From Bryobacteraceae bacterium (GTDB lineage: Bacteria > Acidobacteriota > Terriglobia > Bryobacterales > Bryobacteraceae): a stretch of DNA of 11,051 nucleotides. Positions within the stretch are counted from its first letter, which is position 1. The number at the start of each line of letters is the position of its first letter. The notes beneath the pieces were generated by a model. It worked only from the letters and a program-made list of their open reading frames with translations. It was not told where the DNA came from and searched no databases. The stretch covers positions 1 through 11,051 of the forward strand of contig CANGVB010000060.1 in assembly GCA_947456995.1 (NCBI GenBank). Reading direction: 5' to 3'. Positions 1-7,301 of this stretch are shown piece after piece. A program made the position numbers and the translations under genes.

Positions 1-69
1 ATCCGCGACTTCCTCGAAAAAATGGAAGCCAAACACGGCTTCAAATCTTCGCAACCGCAAAAACCTTAA
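1..69 (+). CDS. C-terminal end of an unidentified protein (partial)
   Basis: The frame beginning at base 1 is open and ends in TAA at 67-69, giving 22 residues that start IRDFLEKMEAKHG and end SSQPQKP. The charged, helix-like stretch followed by a Ser/Gln/Pro-rich tail is typical of a natural protein C-terminus, but it is too short to assign to a family. It is called a gene end rather than a chance frame because it enters from the left edge without interruption and is followed by a non-coding gap. No clear terminator follows it. Confidence 0.5.
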   Translation: MRDFLEKMEAKHGFKSSQPQKP

Positions 70-121
70 AATCGAACCCAAACCCGCCCGGGACAGTCCA
101 AAACAACGCCGGGCCAGCTCT

Positions 122-148
122 TTGACATCCTGCTAGTTACGTTAATAA
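122..148 (+). promoter_or_regulatory. Possible sigma-70-type promoter upstream of the glycosidase-like gene
   Basis: A perfect TTGACA occurs at 122-127, and the AT-rich TAATAA at 143-148 lies 15 bases downstream. The spacing is short and the -10 match is poor, and a transcript from here would have an unusually long leader of about 150 bases containing the 176-212 inverted repeat. It is a weak alternative to the -10-like element right before the gene. Confidence 0.2.
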
Positions 149-175
149 ACAACCAAAGCCCGAGGTGTCTCCAGC

Positions 176-212
176 GGCGGATTGCCAATGCCCTCACATC
201 GGACAATCCGCC
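176..212. repeat. Perfect 9-bp inverted repeat
   Basis: GGCGGATTG at 176-184 is the exact reverse complement of CAATCCGCC at 204-212, with a 19-base loop. No T-run follows on the + strand, so it is not a standard terminator. It could be a regulatory hairpin or operator in the leader of the next gene, or one unit of an intergenic repeat family; the window holds no second copy that I could see. Confidence 0.55.
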
Positions 213-293
213 CCGGATTCACCCTACCCGCAGACTGGAATTAAAAGGCCATCAGCCTAAGCACTTCCAAATGTGATGGAATCTGAGTTCAGA

Positions 294-299
294 TAAAGA
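294..299 (+). promoter_or_regulatory. -10-like hexamer before the glycosidase-like gene
   Basis: TAAAGA lies 8 bases before the ATG at 308, and there is no Shine-Dalgarno sequence in between. The distance would place transcription initiation at or next to the start codon. The match to TATAAT is only partial and no -35 box is seen, so this is the weaker end of the pattern found at other starts in the window. Confidence 0.25.
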
Positions 300-307
300 T
301 TTCCATC

Positions 308-1378
308 ATGACCAGAAGATCCTTAGTCCAACTCGCCCCGGCCCTGCTGGCAGCAGCTCCAACCAAGACAAAAGTAGAAATCCGTCAGGACCAGTTCTTC
401 ATCAACGGCCAGCCCACTTACAAGGGCCGCGTATTCCGGGGCCATAAGATCGAAGGATTGCTGATGAACTCGCGCATGGTGCAGGGCATCTTTGACGACA
501 AGAACCCGGCTACGGTCTCGAAGTGGGCTTACCCGGACACTAAGAAATGGGATGCTGAGCGCAACGTCAAAGAGTTCCTGGCAGCGATGCCGCTCTGGCG
601 TAAGCATGGCTTGCTCTCGTTTACGATCAACCTTCAGGGTGGCAGCCCCGAAGGTTACTCAAAGACCCAACCCTGGTTCACCTCGGGCATCGCTCCGGAT
701 GGCTCACTGTTGCCGGACTTCATGGCTCGCCTCAAACGAATCCTCGACCGGGCCGATCAACTTGGCATGGTGCCGATCGTTGGCTATTTCTACTTTGGCC
801 AGGATCAGGTGCTCAAAGATGAAGCCGCCGTCCGCAACGCTGTCATCAATGCCACCAACTGGCTTCTCGATCAGGATTATCGCAACATCCTTGTCGAGGT
901 CAACAACGAAACCAACGTCAAGGCCTACGATCACGAGATTCTCAAACCCGCTCGAATCCACGAATTGATCAACCTTGTGAAGAGCATGAACCGCAATGGC
1001 CGCCGCCTGCTCACCGGCACCTCATATGGCGGCAACGGCATTCCCGAGTCAAATGTGGTGAAGACTTCAGACTTCCTGCTGATCCACGGCAACGGCGTCA
1101 AAGACCCCAAGCGCATCGCCGAAATGGTGCGCCTCAGCAGAGCGGTTGATGGCTACAAGCCGATGCCCATTCTCTTCAACGAAGATGATCATTTCGATTT
1201 CGACAAGCCCGAGAACAACATGATGTCTGCGATATCGGAGTATGCCTCCTGGGGCTACTTCGACCCTGGCGCGAGCGATTACTCCGATGGCTACCAATGC
1301 CCGCCCGTAAACTGGGGCATCAACTCAGAGCGCAAGAAAGCCTTCTTCAATTTATTGCGTCAGGTGACAGGCAGCTAG
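308..1378 (+). CDS. Secreted clan-A glycoside-hydrolase-like protein
   Basis: The protein has 356 residues. An N-terminal MTRRSLVQLAP segment followed by an Ala/Leu-rich stretch to about residue 18 looks like a short Sec or twin-arginine signal, so export is likely. The rest reads like a TIM-barrel glycosidase. A short strand at 23-38 (VEIRQDQFFINGQPTYKG) is typical of the entry to such enzymes. VEVNNE at 196-201 fits the strand-4 Asn-Glu acid/base motif (N200, E201), and ILFNEDDHFDF at 288-298 fits the strand-7 nucleophile (E292), with H260 in LLIHGN between them. Those two glutamates are assigned by analogy with clan A (GH5-like) enzymes, not shown. The GH family and substrate cannot be named from sequence alone. 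The ATG at 308 is the first in frame and precedes the signal; there is no Shine-Dalgarno site. The gene ends 7 bases from the stop of the convergent VOC gene. Confidence 0.72.
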   Translation: MTRRSLVQLAPALLAAAPTKTKVEIRQDQFFINGQPTYKGRVFRGHKIEGLLMNSRMVQGIFDDKNPATVSKWAYPDTKKWDAERNVKEFLAAMPLWRKHGLLSFTINLQGGSPEGYSKTQPWFTSGIAPDGSLLPDFMARLKRILDRADQLGMVPIVGYFYFGQDQVLKDEAAVRNAVINATNWLLDQDYRNILVEVNNETNVKAYDHEILKPARIHELINLVKSMNRNGRRLLTGTSYGGNGIPESNVVKTSDFLLIHGNGVKDPKRIAEMVRLSRAVDGYKPMPILFNEDDHFDFDKPENNMMSAISEYASWGYFDPGASDYSDGYQCPPVNWGINSERKKAFFNLLRQVTGS

Positions 1379-1385
1379 CAAATGG

Positions 1386-1808
1386 CTATTTGGCGAAAAT
1401 CTGCGACATATCTGCGAATGCCTTGAACTCAAGCGCGTTCCCCGACGGATCGAGAAAGAACATCGTAGCCTGCTCTCCCACCTGGCCTTGAAAGCGGATG
1501 TACGGTTCGATGATGAATTTAACATCTGCCGCCTTCAAACGCTCAGCAAGAGCATGCCACTGATCCATCTCAAGAATCACGCCAAAATGCGGCACCGGCA
1601 CAGCGTGCGCGTCTACTGCGTTGTGATGCAGGTTCGCCTCATAGCCAGGCTTGAGATGCGCTACTACTTGATGGCCGAAGAGATCATAATCAATCCACTC
1701 GTCCGACGACCGCCCCTCCGGGCATCCCATCAACCCGCCATAGAAATCCCGCGCCGCCGCAAGATCATGAACCGGAAAAGCAATATGAAAAGGAGTCACT
1801 TGAGCCAT
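1386..1808 (-). CDS. VOC-family (glyoxalase/bleomycin resistance/dioxygenase) protein
   Basis: The protein has 140 residues, the usual length for a single-chain vicinal-oxygen-chelate protein with two beta-alpha-beta-beta-beta halves. It opens with [19 protein letters not shown], a textbook VOC first module, and the second module begins near [10 protein letters not shown] (70-81) and ends with [16 protein letters not shown] (116-131). H8, H74 and E127 sit where metal-binding side chains usually lie in VOC enzymes; this is by family analogy. The exact reaction is unknown; members include glyoxalases, dioxygenases and resistance proteins. The start is set at the ATG at 1808 because homologous modules begin here. 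The frame stays open for 34 more codons, but these overlap the end of the regulator gene and look unlike a VOC N-terminus. It is the last gene of the minus-strand cluster, 16 bases after the regulator stop. Confidence 0.88.
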   Translation of the reverse strand: MAQVTPFHIAFPVHDLAAARDFYGGLMGCPEGRSSDEWIDYDLFGHQVVAHLKPGYEANLHHNAVDAHAVPVPHFGVILEMDQWHALAERLKAADVKFIIEPYIRFQGQVGEQATMFFLDPSGNALEFKAFADMSQIFAK

Positions 1809-1815
1809 GACTTTG

Positions 1816-1821
1816 ATTGTA
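1816..1821 (-). promoter_or_regulatory. -10-like hexamer TACAAT before the VOC gene
   Basis: Read on the minus strand, TACAAT (5 of 6 match to TATAAT) lies 7 bases before the ATG at 1808, inside the 16-base gap after the regulator stop codon. There is no Shine-Dalgarno sequence. This would allow a separate, leaderless transcript of the VOC gene. No convincing -35 box is visible upstream. Confidence 0.35.
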
Positions 1822-1824
1822 AAC

Positions 1825-2946
1825 TCAGGCCAGAACAGCGCCGGTCTGGGTTGTGTCATAACCAGCCAGAACCTCAAGCCTGCGTCGCAAACTGGCGCGC
1901 TGCAGAACATCGATGAAAGCCTGCGCTGCCGGGGTCTCGAGGGTTTTCCGCCGCATCACGAAATCGTATCGTTCGCTCTGCAGCGGCACAAAATCCAGTT
2001 GAAAACTCTGCGCTGCTGCCCTGGTTGCCAGACAGCAATCGGCATCCCCGGTCAACACCATATAAGCAACTGCAAGGTGCCCATACCCAACACGCTCATA
2101 GCCGGCTAGCTTCCCAACGGGTATGCCCGCCTCTTCCAGTAAGCGGTCCAGAAGCAAGCGGCTCCCCGACCCAGCCTCGCGATTTACAAACCGCACCTTG
2201 CGCCGGGTGAGATCCTCTACTTTCCGGATTCCCTTTGGATTTCCAGGCGCCACCACAAAGCCCTCTTCCCAGCGCGCGAAACTGATCACCGCAAAGTCTT
2301 CCTCCGGAAAAGTACTGCGCAGATAGGGCAAGTTAAACTCTCCAGATTCGGGGTCTTCAAGGTGCGAACCGGCAATGTGCACCTTGTCCTCCTGAAGCCA
2401 CCGCAGTGCCAGTTTGCTCGATGCTGCGGCAGACACAACCTCAACCCCGCTCAGCTTCTCTGCCATCCGTGCCACAAGCCCGATCGCGGGATCACAACCC
2501 GCTAGAACCAGCTTTTTCGAGTTCGATTCCTCCCTGGCAAAGCCAACCAGCTCCGCTCTGCCTGGCATCCGCCCCACTTTCGAAATCACCCCATCTGCTT
2601 CCGGCAAATAGTAAGGGGAAGCATTCACCGGGATGCTCACTCGTCTGCTCCCCACCTGGCAAACCCGCACAGCCTGCCCCTTGGCCACCGGTGTCGCACT
2701 CAACACATCCGATGCCACCGCCGCGGCCGCTACAGGCGCTTCTTCGCCTAACGAAAACAACTCCTCGACAGGCACTTCCAAAACCCGAGCTAGCTTCAGC
2801 GTCACCTCGGTATTGGGCACATAAGTCCCTGCTTCAATCGCATAAATCGTCTGACGGCTCACGCCCACTTGTGCCGCGAGATCGGCTGCCCCCAGGCCAC
2901 GACTGCGCCTGACTGCACTCAACTGATTCTGAATTCTTGTATCCAT
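1825..2946 (-). CDS. XRE-type regulator with molybdate-binding-protein-like sensor domain
   Basis: The protein has 373 residues in two parts. Residues 5-66 are an XRE/Cro-type helix-turn-helix, with the recognition region [14 protein letters not shown] at 27-40. Residues from about 145 to 350 match the periplasmic-binding-protein-like domain seen in molybdate-sensing regulators (PF12727 type): [10 protein letters not shown] at 148-157, [14 protein letters not shown] at 192-205, [15 protein letters not shown] at 253-267, and a C-terminal GYDTTQTG. No signal peptide is present, so the ligand is sensed in the cytoplasm. Family knowledge suggests molybdate or tungstate as ligand, but ligand specificity is not proven. 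Residues 70-140 form a linker of unclear role. The ATG at 2946 has a good Shine-Dalgarno site that overlaps the receptor stop codon, 7 bases away, so translation is probably coupled to the receptor. It may autoregulate the operon. Confidence 0.88.
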   Translation of the reverse strand: MDTRIQNQLSAVRRSRGLGAADLAAQVGVSRQTIYAIEAGTYVPNTEVTLKLARVLEVPVEELFSLGEEAPVAAAAVASDVLSATPVAKGQAVRVCQVGSRRVSIPVNASPYYLPEADGVISKVGRMPGRAELVGFAREESNSKKLVLAGCDPAIGLVARMAEKLSGVEVVSAAASSKLALRWLQEDKVHIAGSHLEDPESGEFNLPYLRSTFPEEDFAVISFARWEEGFVVAPGNPKGIRKVEDLTRRKVRFVNREAGSGSRLLLDRLLEEAGIPVGKLAGYERVGYGHLAVAYMVLTGDADCCLATRAAAQSFQLDFVPLQSERYDFVMRRKTLETPAAQAFIDVLQRASLRRRLEVLAGYDTTQTGAVLA

Positions 2947-2949
2947 ACA

Positions 2950-2955
2950 CTCCTC
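2950..2955 (-). promoter_or_regulatory. Shine-Dalgarno site of the regulator gene, overlapping the receptor stop
   Basis: On the minus strand the receptor stop TGA (2956-2954) runs into GGAG, giving GAGGAG at 2955-2950, then three bases and the ATG at 2946. The short spacing and the overlap with the stop codon suggest that ribosomes finishing the receptor re-initiate on the regulator. Confidence 0.7.
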
Positions 2956-5900
2956 AGAAATGAAACTTCAGCACAAGCTCAAACACACGCGGGTCAAGCG
3001 AAGTCGTAATAGACCCAAATCGCGCGTCGCCAAAACTGCCATTCGGGTTCCCGAGCGGTGGCGTATTGGTAACGTTGAAAGCTTCTGCACGAAACTCGGC
3101 TCGTACTCGCTCCGTCAATGGAATGGTCTTCCCAATCATGAGATCAGCGGTCTTGTACCCCGGTCCAACCACTGGGTTGCGTGAACTGTTCCCGATCGTA
3201 AACTGACCCGCTTGTGCAAACGCTGCCGTATTGAACCAGCGTCCGGTTGACCTCTGATCCGATGGCAAAACAGTTTCCTCGCGCCTGTTGGGACGCTGTA
3301 CCCCAAACCCTGCAAACGCATTCAGGTTCGTCGCCTGAGTCACTGCAATCGGGCTCCCGGATTGGGCTCTCACCAGTCCAGCCACCTGCCAGCCCCCAAA
3401 GATTCGTCCCCGGCCAAACGGCAATTCATACACAAAGCCCGATGACAATATGTGAGGTACACTCCCTGTCGATACATCCTTCTCGAGCTGCTTGTTAAAG
3501 CTATCGGCAGCCTGAAAACTTGCCGCCGGGCCACTAAGCACCGCAGCATCAAAGACAGCTCCTGCATCGTCGATTAACTTTGAAAACGTATAGGACAGCG
3601 TGAACGTCAAGCCCCGTGAAAAACGCTTCTCCACTCTCGACTGAAACGAATGGTATGTCGAGTGGCCAACGTTATTCCGGTAGAGGGCAACACTGGTAAA
3701 CCGAGGGTAAGGACGCAGCAATTGTCCGCGCGGAATCGTTGCACCTCCCAGCGAACTATTCGACGGGATCTGGCCAAAATATGGATTTGCCACCTGCTGC
3801 GTCAATTGCGACCCCAGCGCCAACTGCTCGACACTCAGTTGATTCAGATTCACATCCGGCACTCCGAGCCGAGTCAACTTTGAACCGAGATAACCACCTT
3901 CTAAACTCCAGTTCACCCCGAAGGTCTTCTGCAAGGTGAAGTTCCATTGCTGTGCATAGCCGCTTCCGTTAGTGCGCTGTACACCAAACACACCTTGCCC
4001 CAACCCTGCGTCTGGCCCCGTCGGCGCGAGTCGCACCGTTGGCCCTTGCGACAAAATGAATGCCGGACGAATATTGTCGAGAGACTGTTGCCCAAGAGTT
4101 TGGACAAACGGAAAGAGTGGGGTTGTAAAGGGTGTCGTGATCCCAGCCTGTTCAATCCAGGTCATGCCGTAACCACCTCTCAGCACGAACGATTCTCGAA
4201 GCTTATAGGCAAAGCCCAGTCTGGGTGCAAAGTTTCTTTTCTCGAGGTTCCGCGCACTTCTCGATACTCCGTTCGCCCCCAGATAATCCAGCTTCTGTGA
4301 CGCCAGATTGAAAACCGCTCCCCGGTTGCCCACCACCGTAGAAGGAAAGTTCAAGGTGTAGCGAACCCCTAGATTCACCGTCAACTTCCTTGCCACTCGC
4401 CAATCGTCCTGCAAAAAGAATTCAGCGATCTTCGCCCGTGGCTGTATCAAGTCCGGCTGTGCATCAATGCTGAATCGCCCGACTTGACCCAAAAGAAACG
4501 ACGCAAAACTATTGCCGGAATTGGCCGCTGCACCGCTTGTGAAAATGTTCGTAAATTGAAAATTCCCAGTCGGGCTAGGTGGCTGCAAGACATCGAGAGT
4601 CTGCCAGCGCAGATCTGCCCCGGCCTTCACGCTATGTCCACCGCTCACCCAGGAATAATTGTTCACAAACTGTGTCACCGAGGTAGTAAAATTCGCATTC
4701 CCGCTTGCCGGTGCGCCCAACTGCTGAAAGCCAACCAGGTCGTAGGTCGGCAGCACCTCTGAGAATGAAGACAAGGGCAGGTTAGGAATCAGCGTCACCT
4801 CTCCAACCGGTCTACTCAAGCGAAGCGAATTCCGCTCAAAGTTCCGCCGTGTAAACCCGAATCGCAGCTGATTCACTGCTGTTGGGCTGGTATTCCAGGT
4901 ATGTTCTCCCACCACGCTATCGGCGCGGGTGATCGTGTTTCCGATCACACCTGAACTTAGATTCCCGCTTCCATCCGCCAGCGGTGTTGTCGGCTTCGTG
5001 TGATCCCGCAAAAACGAATAACGCCCAAATACCCGGTGCCGCGCTCCGAAGTATCGATCCAGCCGCCCGTCGAACTGGTCGGCCGCTGTTTCGTCGTTTC
5101 CTACGCGGCGATAGTTGTTAGCCGTTGCTTCCGATCCACTAGTCGTAAAAACGTTGGGTGCCGGGTATCGGTCCACGACTGCCAGTGCAGCACGATCAAA
5201 ACGGCTCACCGGGATCGTGTTTGCGGCAAAAGCTTCGGTTCTCCCCGTAGTTGGATCGAATAGAGCGTTGCTGAAAACGCCTTGCCGCTGCGCCGTCGTC
5301 GGCACCGTGCTGACCCTCACTACTCCCGTATTCAGCCGCGTGCCTTGCCAGTCGGCAAAGAAGAAGGTCTTGTTTTTCTGAATCGGCCCACCTAGTACAA
5401 AGCCATACTGGTTCCGGCGGAACCTGGGCTTGGCCCCAGAGCTAGCAAAAAGATTCCTGGCATTCAACTTCTCATTCCTGAAAAACTCGAATAGCGTCCC
5501 ATGCCACTCGTTTGATCCAGACTTCTGGTTCACCATAATCACGCCGCCATTGGATCTCCCGTACTCAGCTGAATAACTATTGGTGTCGACACGGAATTCT
5601 TCAATCGCGTCAATCACCGGGTAAAACGCTACTTGTCCCGGTTCTGGCTGCAAAACGCTAATTCCGTCGTAGATGTATTCGCTGACTCTTGGACGGCTGC
5701 CATTGATACGCGGCAGCACGCTGCCTGGGGGCAAACTTACTCCCGGCGCAAGCGAGATTAGCGGCACAAAGTTTCGCCCGTCCAGAGGCAGCGAAACCAC
5801 TTTCTTTTGCTCCACCACAAAGCTCACTGTGCCCCGGCTTGCCTGTAATAGCGGCGGGGCGGCAGTGACCTCCATCGCCTGACTGGCATCTCCCAACTTG

Positions 5901-6214
5901 AGTTCGAGTTCAAGCCCCACGCGATCACCAACTCGCAACACAATCCCGGATCGCTCGAGCGTCGCAAACTTTTCTTTGGTTGCCCGCAAACGATACTCCC
6001 CTGCAGGAAGGCCAAGGAACTGAAATTCTCCTTCCGCTCCACCCAATTGAGATACGGTGAGGCCGGTTGCCAGATTCTCCAACTCAATACGGGCTCCGCC
6101 TACGGTGAGGCCTGCAGGGTCACGTAGCGTCCCCAAAAGCTCCGCTTTTGTCGATTGCGCCATCAGGGCTGGGGCAACCATTAAGCCTAAAAGAACGATA
6201 TGACCCGCATACAC
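2954..6214 (-). CDS. Oar-like TonB-dependent outer-membrane receptor
   Basis: The protein has 1086 residues. Residues 1-19 form a signal peptide (hydrophobic core then ALMA, probable cut before QST). Residues about 23-108 form a carboxypeptidase-regulatory-like (CarboxypepD_reg) beta-sandwich, with ELLGTLRDPAG and GEYRLRATKEKF. A plug region follows at about 115-240, containing LPLDGRNF (142-149) and the family hallmark AEYGRSNGGVIMV (216-228), then SGSNEWHGTLFEFFRNEKLNARN. The rest is a long beta-barrel ending in the aromatic FHF, the usual signal for BAM insertion. Such proteins import bulky ligands using the proton-motive force passed on by TonB; the ligand is not readable from sequence. 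The start is the GTG at 6214, which gives a complete signal peptide; no ATG lies upstream in frame and there is no Shine-Dalgarno site. It lies 26 bases after the ATPase gene and 7 bases before the regulator gene. Confidence 0.93.
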   Translation of the reverse strand: MYAGHIVLLGLMVAPALMAQSTKAELLGTLRDPAGLTVGGARIELENLATGLTVSQLGGAEGEFQFLGLPAGEYRLRATKEKFATLERSGIVLRVGDRVGLELELKLGDASQAMEVTAAPPLLQASRGTVSFVVEQKKVVSLPLDGRNFVPLISLAPGVSLPPGSVLPRINGSRPRVSEYIYDGISVLQPEPGQVAFYPVIDAIEEFRVDTNSYSAEYGRSNGGVIMVNQKSGSNEWHGTLFEFFRNEKLNARNLFASSGAKPRFRRNQYGFVLGGPIQKNKTFFFADWQGTRLNTGVVRVSTVPTTAQRQGVFSNALFDPTTGRTEAFAANTIPVSRFDRAALAVVDRYPAPNVFTTSGSEATANNYRRVGNDETAADQFDGRLDRYFGARHRVFGRYSFLRDHTKPTTPLADGSGNLSSGVIGNTITRADSVVGEHTWNTSPTAVNQLRFGFTRRNFERNSLRLSRPVGEVTLIPNLPLSSFSEVLPTYDLVGFQQLGAPASGNANFTTSVTQFVNNYSWVSGGHSVKAGADLRWQTLDVLQPPSPTGNFQFTNIFTSGAAANSGNSFASFLLGQVGRFSIDAQPDLIQPRAKIAEFFLQDDWRVARKLTVNLGVRYTLNFPSTVVGNRGAVFNLASQKLDYLGANGVSRSARNLEKRNFAPRLGFAYKLRESFVLRGGYGMTWIEQAGITTPFTTPLFPFVQTLGQQSLDNIRPAFILSQGPTVRLAPTGPDAGLGQGVFGVQRTNGSGYAQQWNFTLQKTFGVNWSLEGGYLGSKLTRLGVPDVNLNQLSVEQLALGSQLTQQVANPYFGQIPSNSSLGGATIPRGQLLRPYPRFTSVALYRNNVGHSTYHSFQSRVEKRFSRGLTFTLSYTFSKLIDDAGAVFDAAVLSGPAASFQAADSFNKQLEKDVSTGSVPHILSSGFVYELPFGRGRIFGGWQVAGLVRAQSGSPIAVTQATNLNAFAGFGVQRPNRREETVLPSDQRSTGRWFNTAAFAQAGQFTIGNSSRNPVVGPGYKTADLMIGKTIPLTERVRAEFRAEAFNVTNTPPLGNPNGSFGDARFGSITTSLDPRVFELVLKFHF

Positions 6215-6218
6215 AACT

Positions 6219-6238
6219 ATGTCATTTTATCACGACAT
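6219..6238. promoter_or_regulatory. Imperfect dyad between the ATPase and receptor genes (candidate operator)
   Basis: ATGTC at 6219-6223 and GACAT at 6234-6238 are perfect 5-bp inverted arms 10 bases apart, filling most of the 26-base gap between two genes and covering the -10-like hexamer before the receptor. The size suits binding of a dimeric helix-turn-helix protein, and the XRE regulator encoded in the same cluster is the obvious candidate. Binding is inference only. Confidence 0.3.
6224..6229 (-). promoter_or_regulatory. -10-like hexamer TAAAAT before the receptor gene
   Basis: On the minus strand TAAAAT lies 9 bases before the GTG at 6214, with no Shine-Dalgarno site. The 9-mer ATAAAATGA that contains it also stands 6 bases before the start of the upstream ATPase gene. 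It could serve an internal leaderless promoter for the receptor. No good -35 box is visible. Confidence 0.35.
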
Positions 6239-6240
6239 CT

Positions 6241-7251
6241 TTAGAGTTGCCTCGCCTCGTAGCGCAACACCCGCAACTCCCGCCTTTCCAGCCTGGGCAA
6301 CTCCCTCGTAATCATCGCCGCCTGCCCCGACTGTGAAATCCGCATCCATCGCTGCAAACTACCTTCGATTGCAGGGGTCAGGGTCTCTGCAATCCCCACT
6401 CCCATCCCTGCAATGACAAGGGGAATCTCAAGCCCATTGGAATCTCTCCAGTACCCCAAATGTGCCTCGACTCCCGAATGACATGTATTCCGATAGATTT
6501 CCGAAATCACCTCACTCTCAAAATTTCCGCTCCCCATCAGGAAATGTAGCTTCGGCCTCTTCACAATCCGGCGGCCAAATTCCTCTTCTATGGGTTGCAG
6601 CTTCACTGTCAGAAAACAGGCCTCAAGGGCCTCAAGCCACCTCACTGCGGTTCGATGGGACACACCGGCTTGCCGGGCCAATTCCTGCTGTTGCAGGCCA
6701 GCCCCACTACTGGCCTTTACCTTCTCAGCAAAGGCAATCAATCGATCAATGTCACGCACCGGAACCAAACCTCGCAGATCCGCCTCTGGCCAGCCCACAT
6801 GCTGGCCCCAACTTGCCTCTTCTGAGGCATGCTTCTCTCGGGCTGGCACAAAGCGGCCAATCATCTCAAGCTTCAGTGGATGTCGCCTTTGTCGCTCCGC
6901 CAGCGTCGGCCCATGCAATTCGAGACGCTCCATCGGCAAGCCCAACCGTACCGAACTCGCAAACACAAGCGGCAACTCTAACTTTACGCGCCTCAAATAT
7001 GCCACTAACTCTGGCGCGCGCTGCACCTCATCAATCAAAGCCGCACGACGCAGCCTCATCAAAAACCGCTCCGGGTCTTCGCGCGCCCGCTGCCGGTCTG
7101 CCACGTCTTGCAGGCTCACATAGAGACTGTCTGCAAACTCTTTTCTGAGCAGCGTGGTTTTGCCAGCCCCTCTTGGCCCCTCGAGCACCACCGCCCCATA
7201 GGCCTGCACAGCGCGCCGCAAAGGAATCGCAAGATGTCGCTCTAAAAGCAT
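6241..7251 (-). CDS. AAA_14/DUF4143-type ATPase with degenerate C-terminal domain
   Basis: The protein has 336 residues, shorter than the roughly 380-420 usual for this family. The P-loop GPRGAGKTT is at 25-33 and the Walker B motif ALIDEVQ at 71-77, with D74 and E75, so ATP binding and hydrolysis look possible. The usual sensor region (TGSS..L..., then AGR) is replaced by FASSVRL at 97-103 and is poorly conserved. A winged-helix-like segment, LARQAGVSHRTAVRWLEALE at 191-210, and VKRPKLHFL at 230-238 identify the DUF4143 half. The nuclease-like core reads YWRDSNGLEIPLVI at 267-280: the Asp normally found in the E-V-D motif is Pro, and the later E-x-K is missing. The family's role is poorly known. 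The ATG at 7251 starts at the conserved N-terminus. It is the first gene of the minus-strand cluster and is divergent from the inositol-phosphate synthase gene. Confidence 0.8.
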   Translation of the reverse strand: MLLERHLAIPLRRAVQAYGAVVLEGPRGAGKTTLLRKEFADSLYVSLQDVADRQRAREDPERFLMRLRRAALIDEVQRAPELVAYLRRVKLELPLVFASSVRLGLPMERLELHGPTLAERQRRHPLKLEMIGRFVPAREKHASEEASWGQHVGWPEADLRGLVPVRDIDRLIAFAEKVKASSGAGLQQQELARQAGVSHRTAVRWLEALEACFLTVKLQPIEEEFGRRIVKRPKLHFLMGSGNFESEVISEIYRNTCHSGVEAHLGYWRDSNGLEIPLVIAGMGVGIAETLTPAIEGSLQRWMRISQSGQAAMITRELPRLERRELRVLRYEARQL

Positions 7252-7275
7252 GTAAATTCATTTTATAAAAAGCAT
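7244..7275. repeat. Direct repeat AAAAGCAT flanking the ATPase start
   Basis: AAAAGCAT occurs at 7244-7251, where its last three bases are the complement of the ATPase start codon, and again at 7268-7275. Between them lies the palindrome TTTTATAAAA (7261-7270). The repeat unit is short and AT-rich, so it may be chance, but its placement around the start codon and -10 region could matter for regulation. Confidence 0.35.
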
Positions 7276-7288
7276 TTTGCATAGACAA
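7260..7288 (-). promoter_or_regulatory. Promoter candidate for the ATPase gene and downstream cluster
   Basis: On the minus strand TTGTCT (7288-7283, 4 of 6 match to TTGACA) is followed 17 bases later by TAAAAT (7265-7260), which stands 8 bases before the ATG at 7251. The overlapping TATAAA at 7267-7262 is an alternative -10 box. There is no Shine-Dalgarno site, so the transcript is probably leaderless. This is the best candidate for the main promoter of the four-gene minus-strand cluster. Confidence 0.5.
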
Positions 7289-7301
7289 AACGCTTCAAAA
7301 A

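Larger units (their letters stand above)
70..307. other. Intergenic region without a gene (238 bases)
   Basis: No open frame of useful length with a plausible start is seen on either strand. The region contains a weak 6-bp GC stem (86-91 with 109-114), a TTGACA hexamer at 122-127, a perfect 9-bp inverted repeat (176-184 with 204-212), and a -10-like TAAAGA at 294-299 just before the next gene. None of the hairpins is followed by a T-run, so no intrinsic terminator can be called. Confidence 0.6.

Noticed and set aside
86..114. GC-rich hairpin after the left-edge gene as a terminator
   Set aside because: The stem (86-91 with 109-114) is only 6 bp with a 17-base loop and has no following T-run.
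1809..1910. 34-codon N-terminal extension of the VOC protein
   Set aside because: It overlaps the end of the regulator gene, reads unlike a VOC N-terminus, and the family's conserved first module begins right after the ATG at 1808.
2406..2912. 168-codon open frame on the + strand opposite the regulator gene
   Set aside because: The Pro/Ser-rich product has no fold signature and lies opposite a well-supported helix-turn-helix regulator.
6462..7148. 228-codon open frame on the + strand opposite the ATPase gene
   Set aside because: Composition is Ser/Pro/Ala-rich with no domain pattern, and the minus strand encodes clear Walker motifs; this is a shadow frame.
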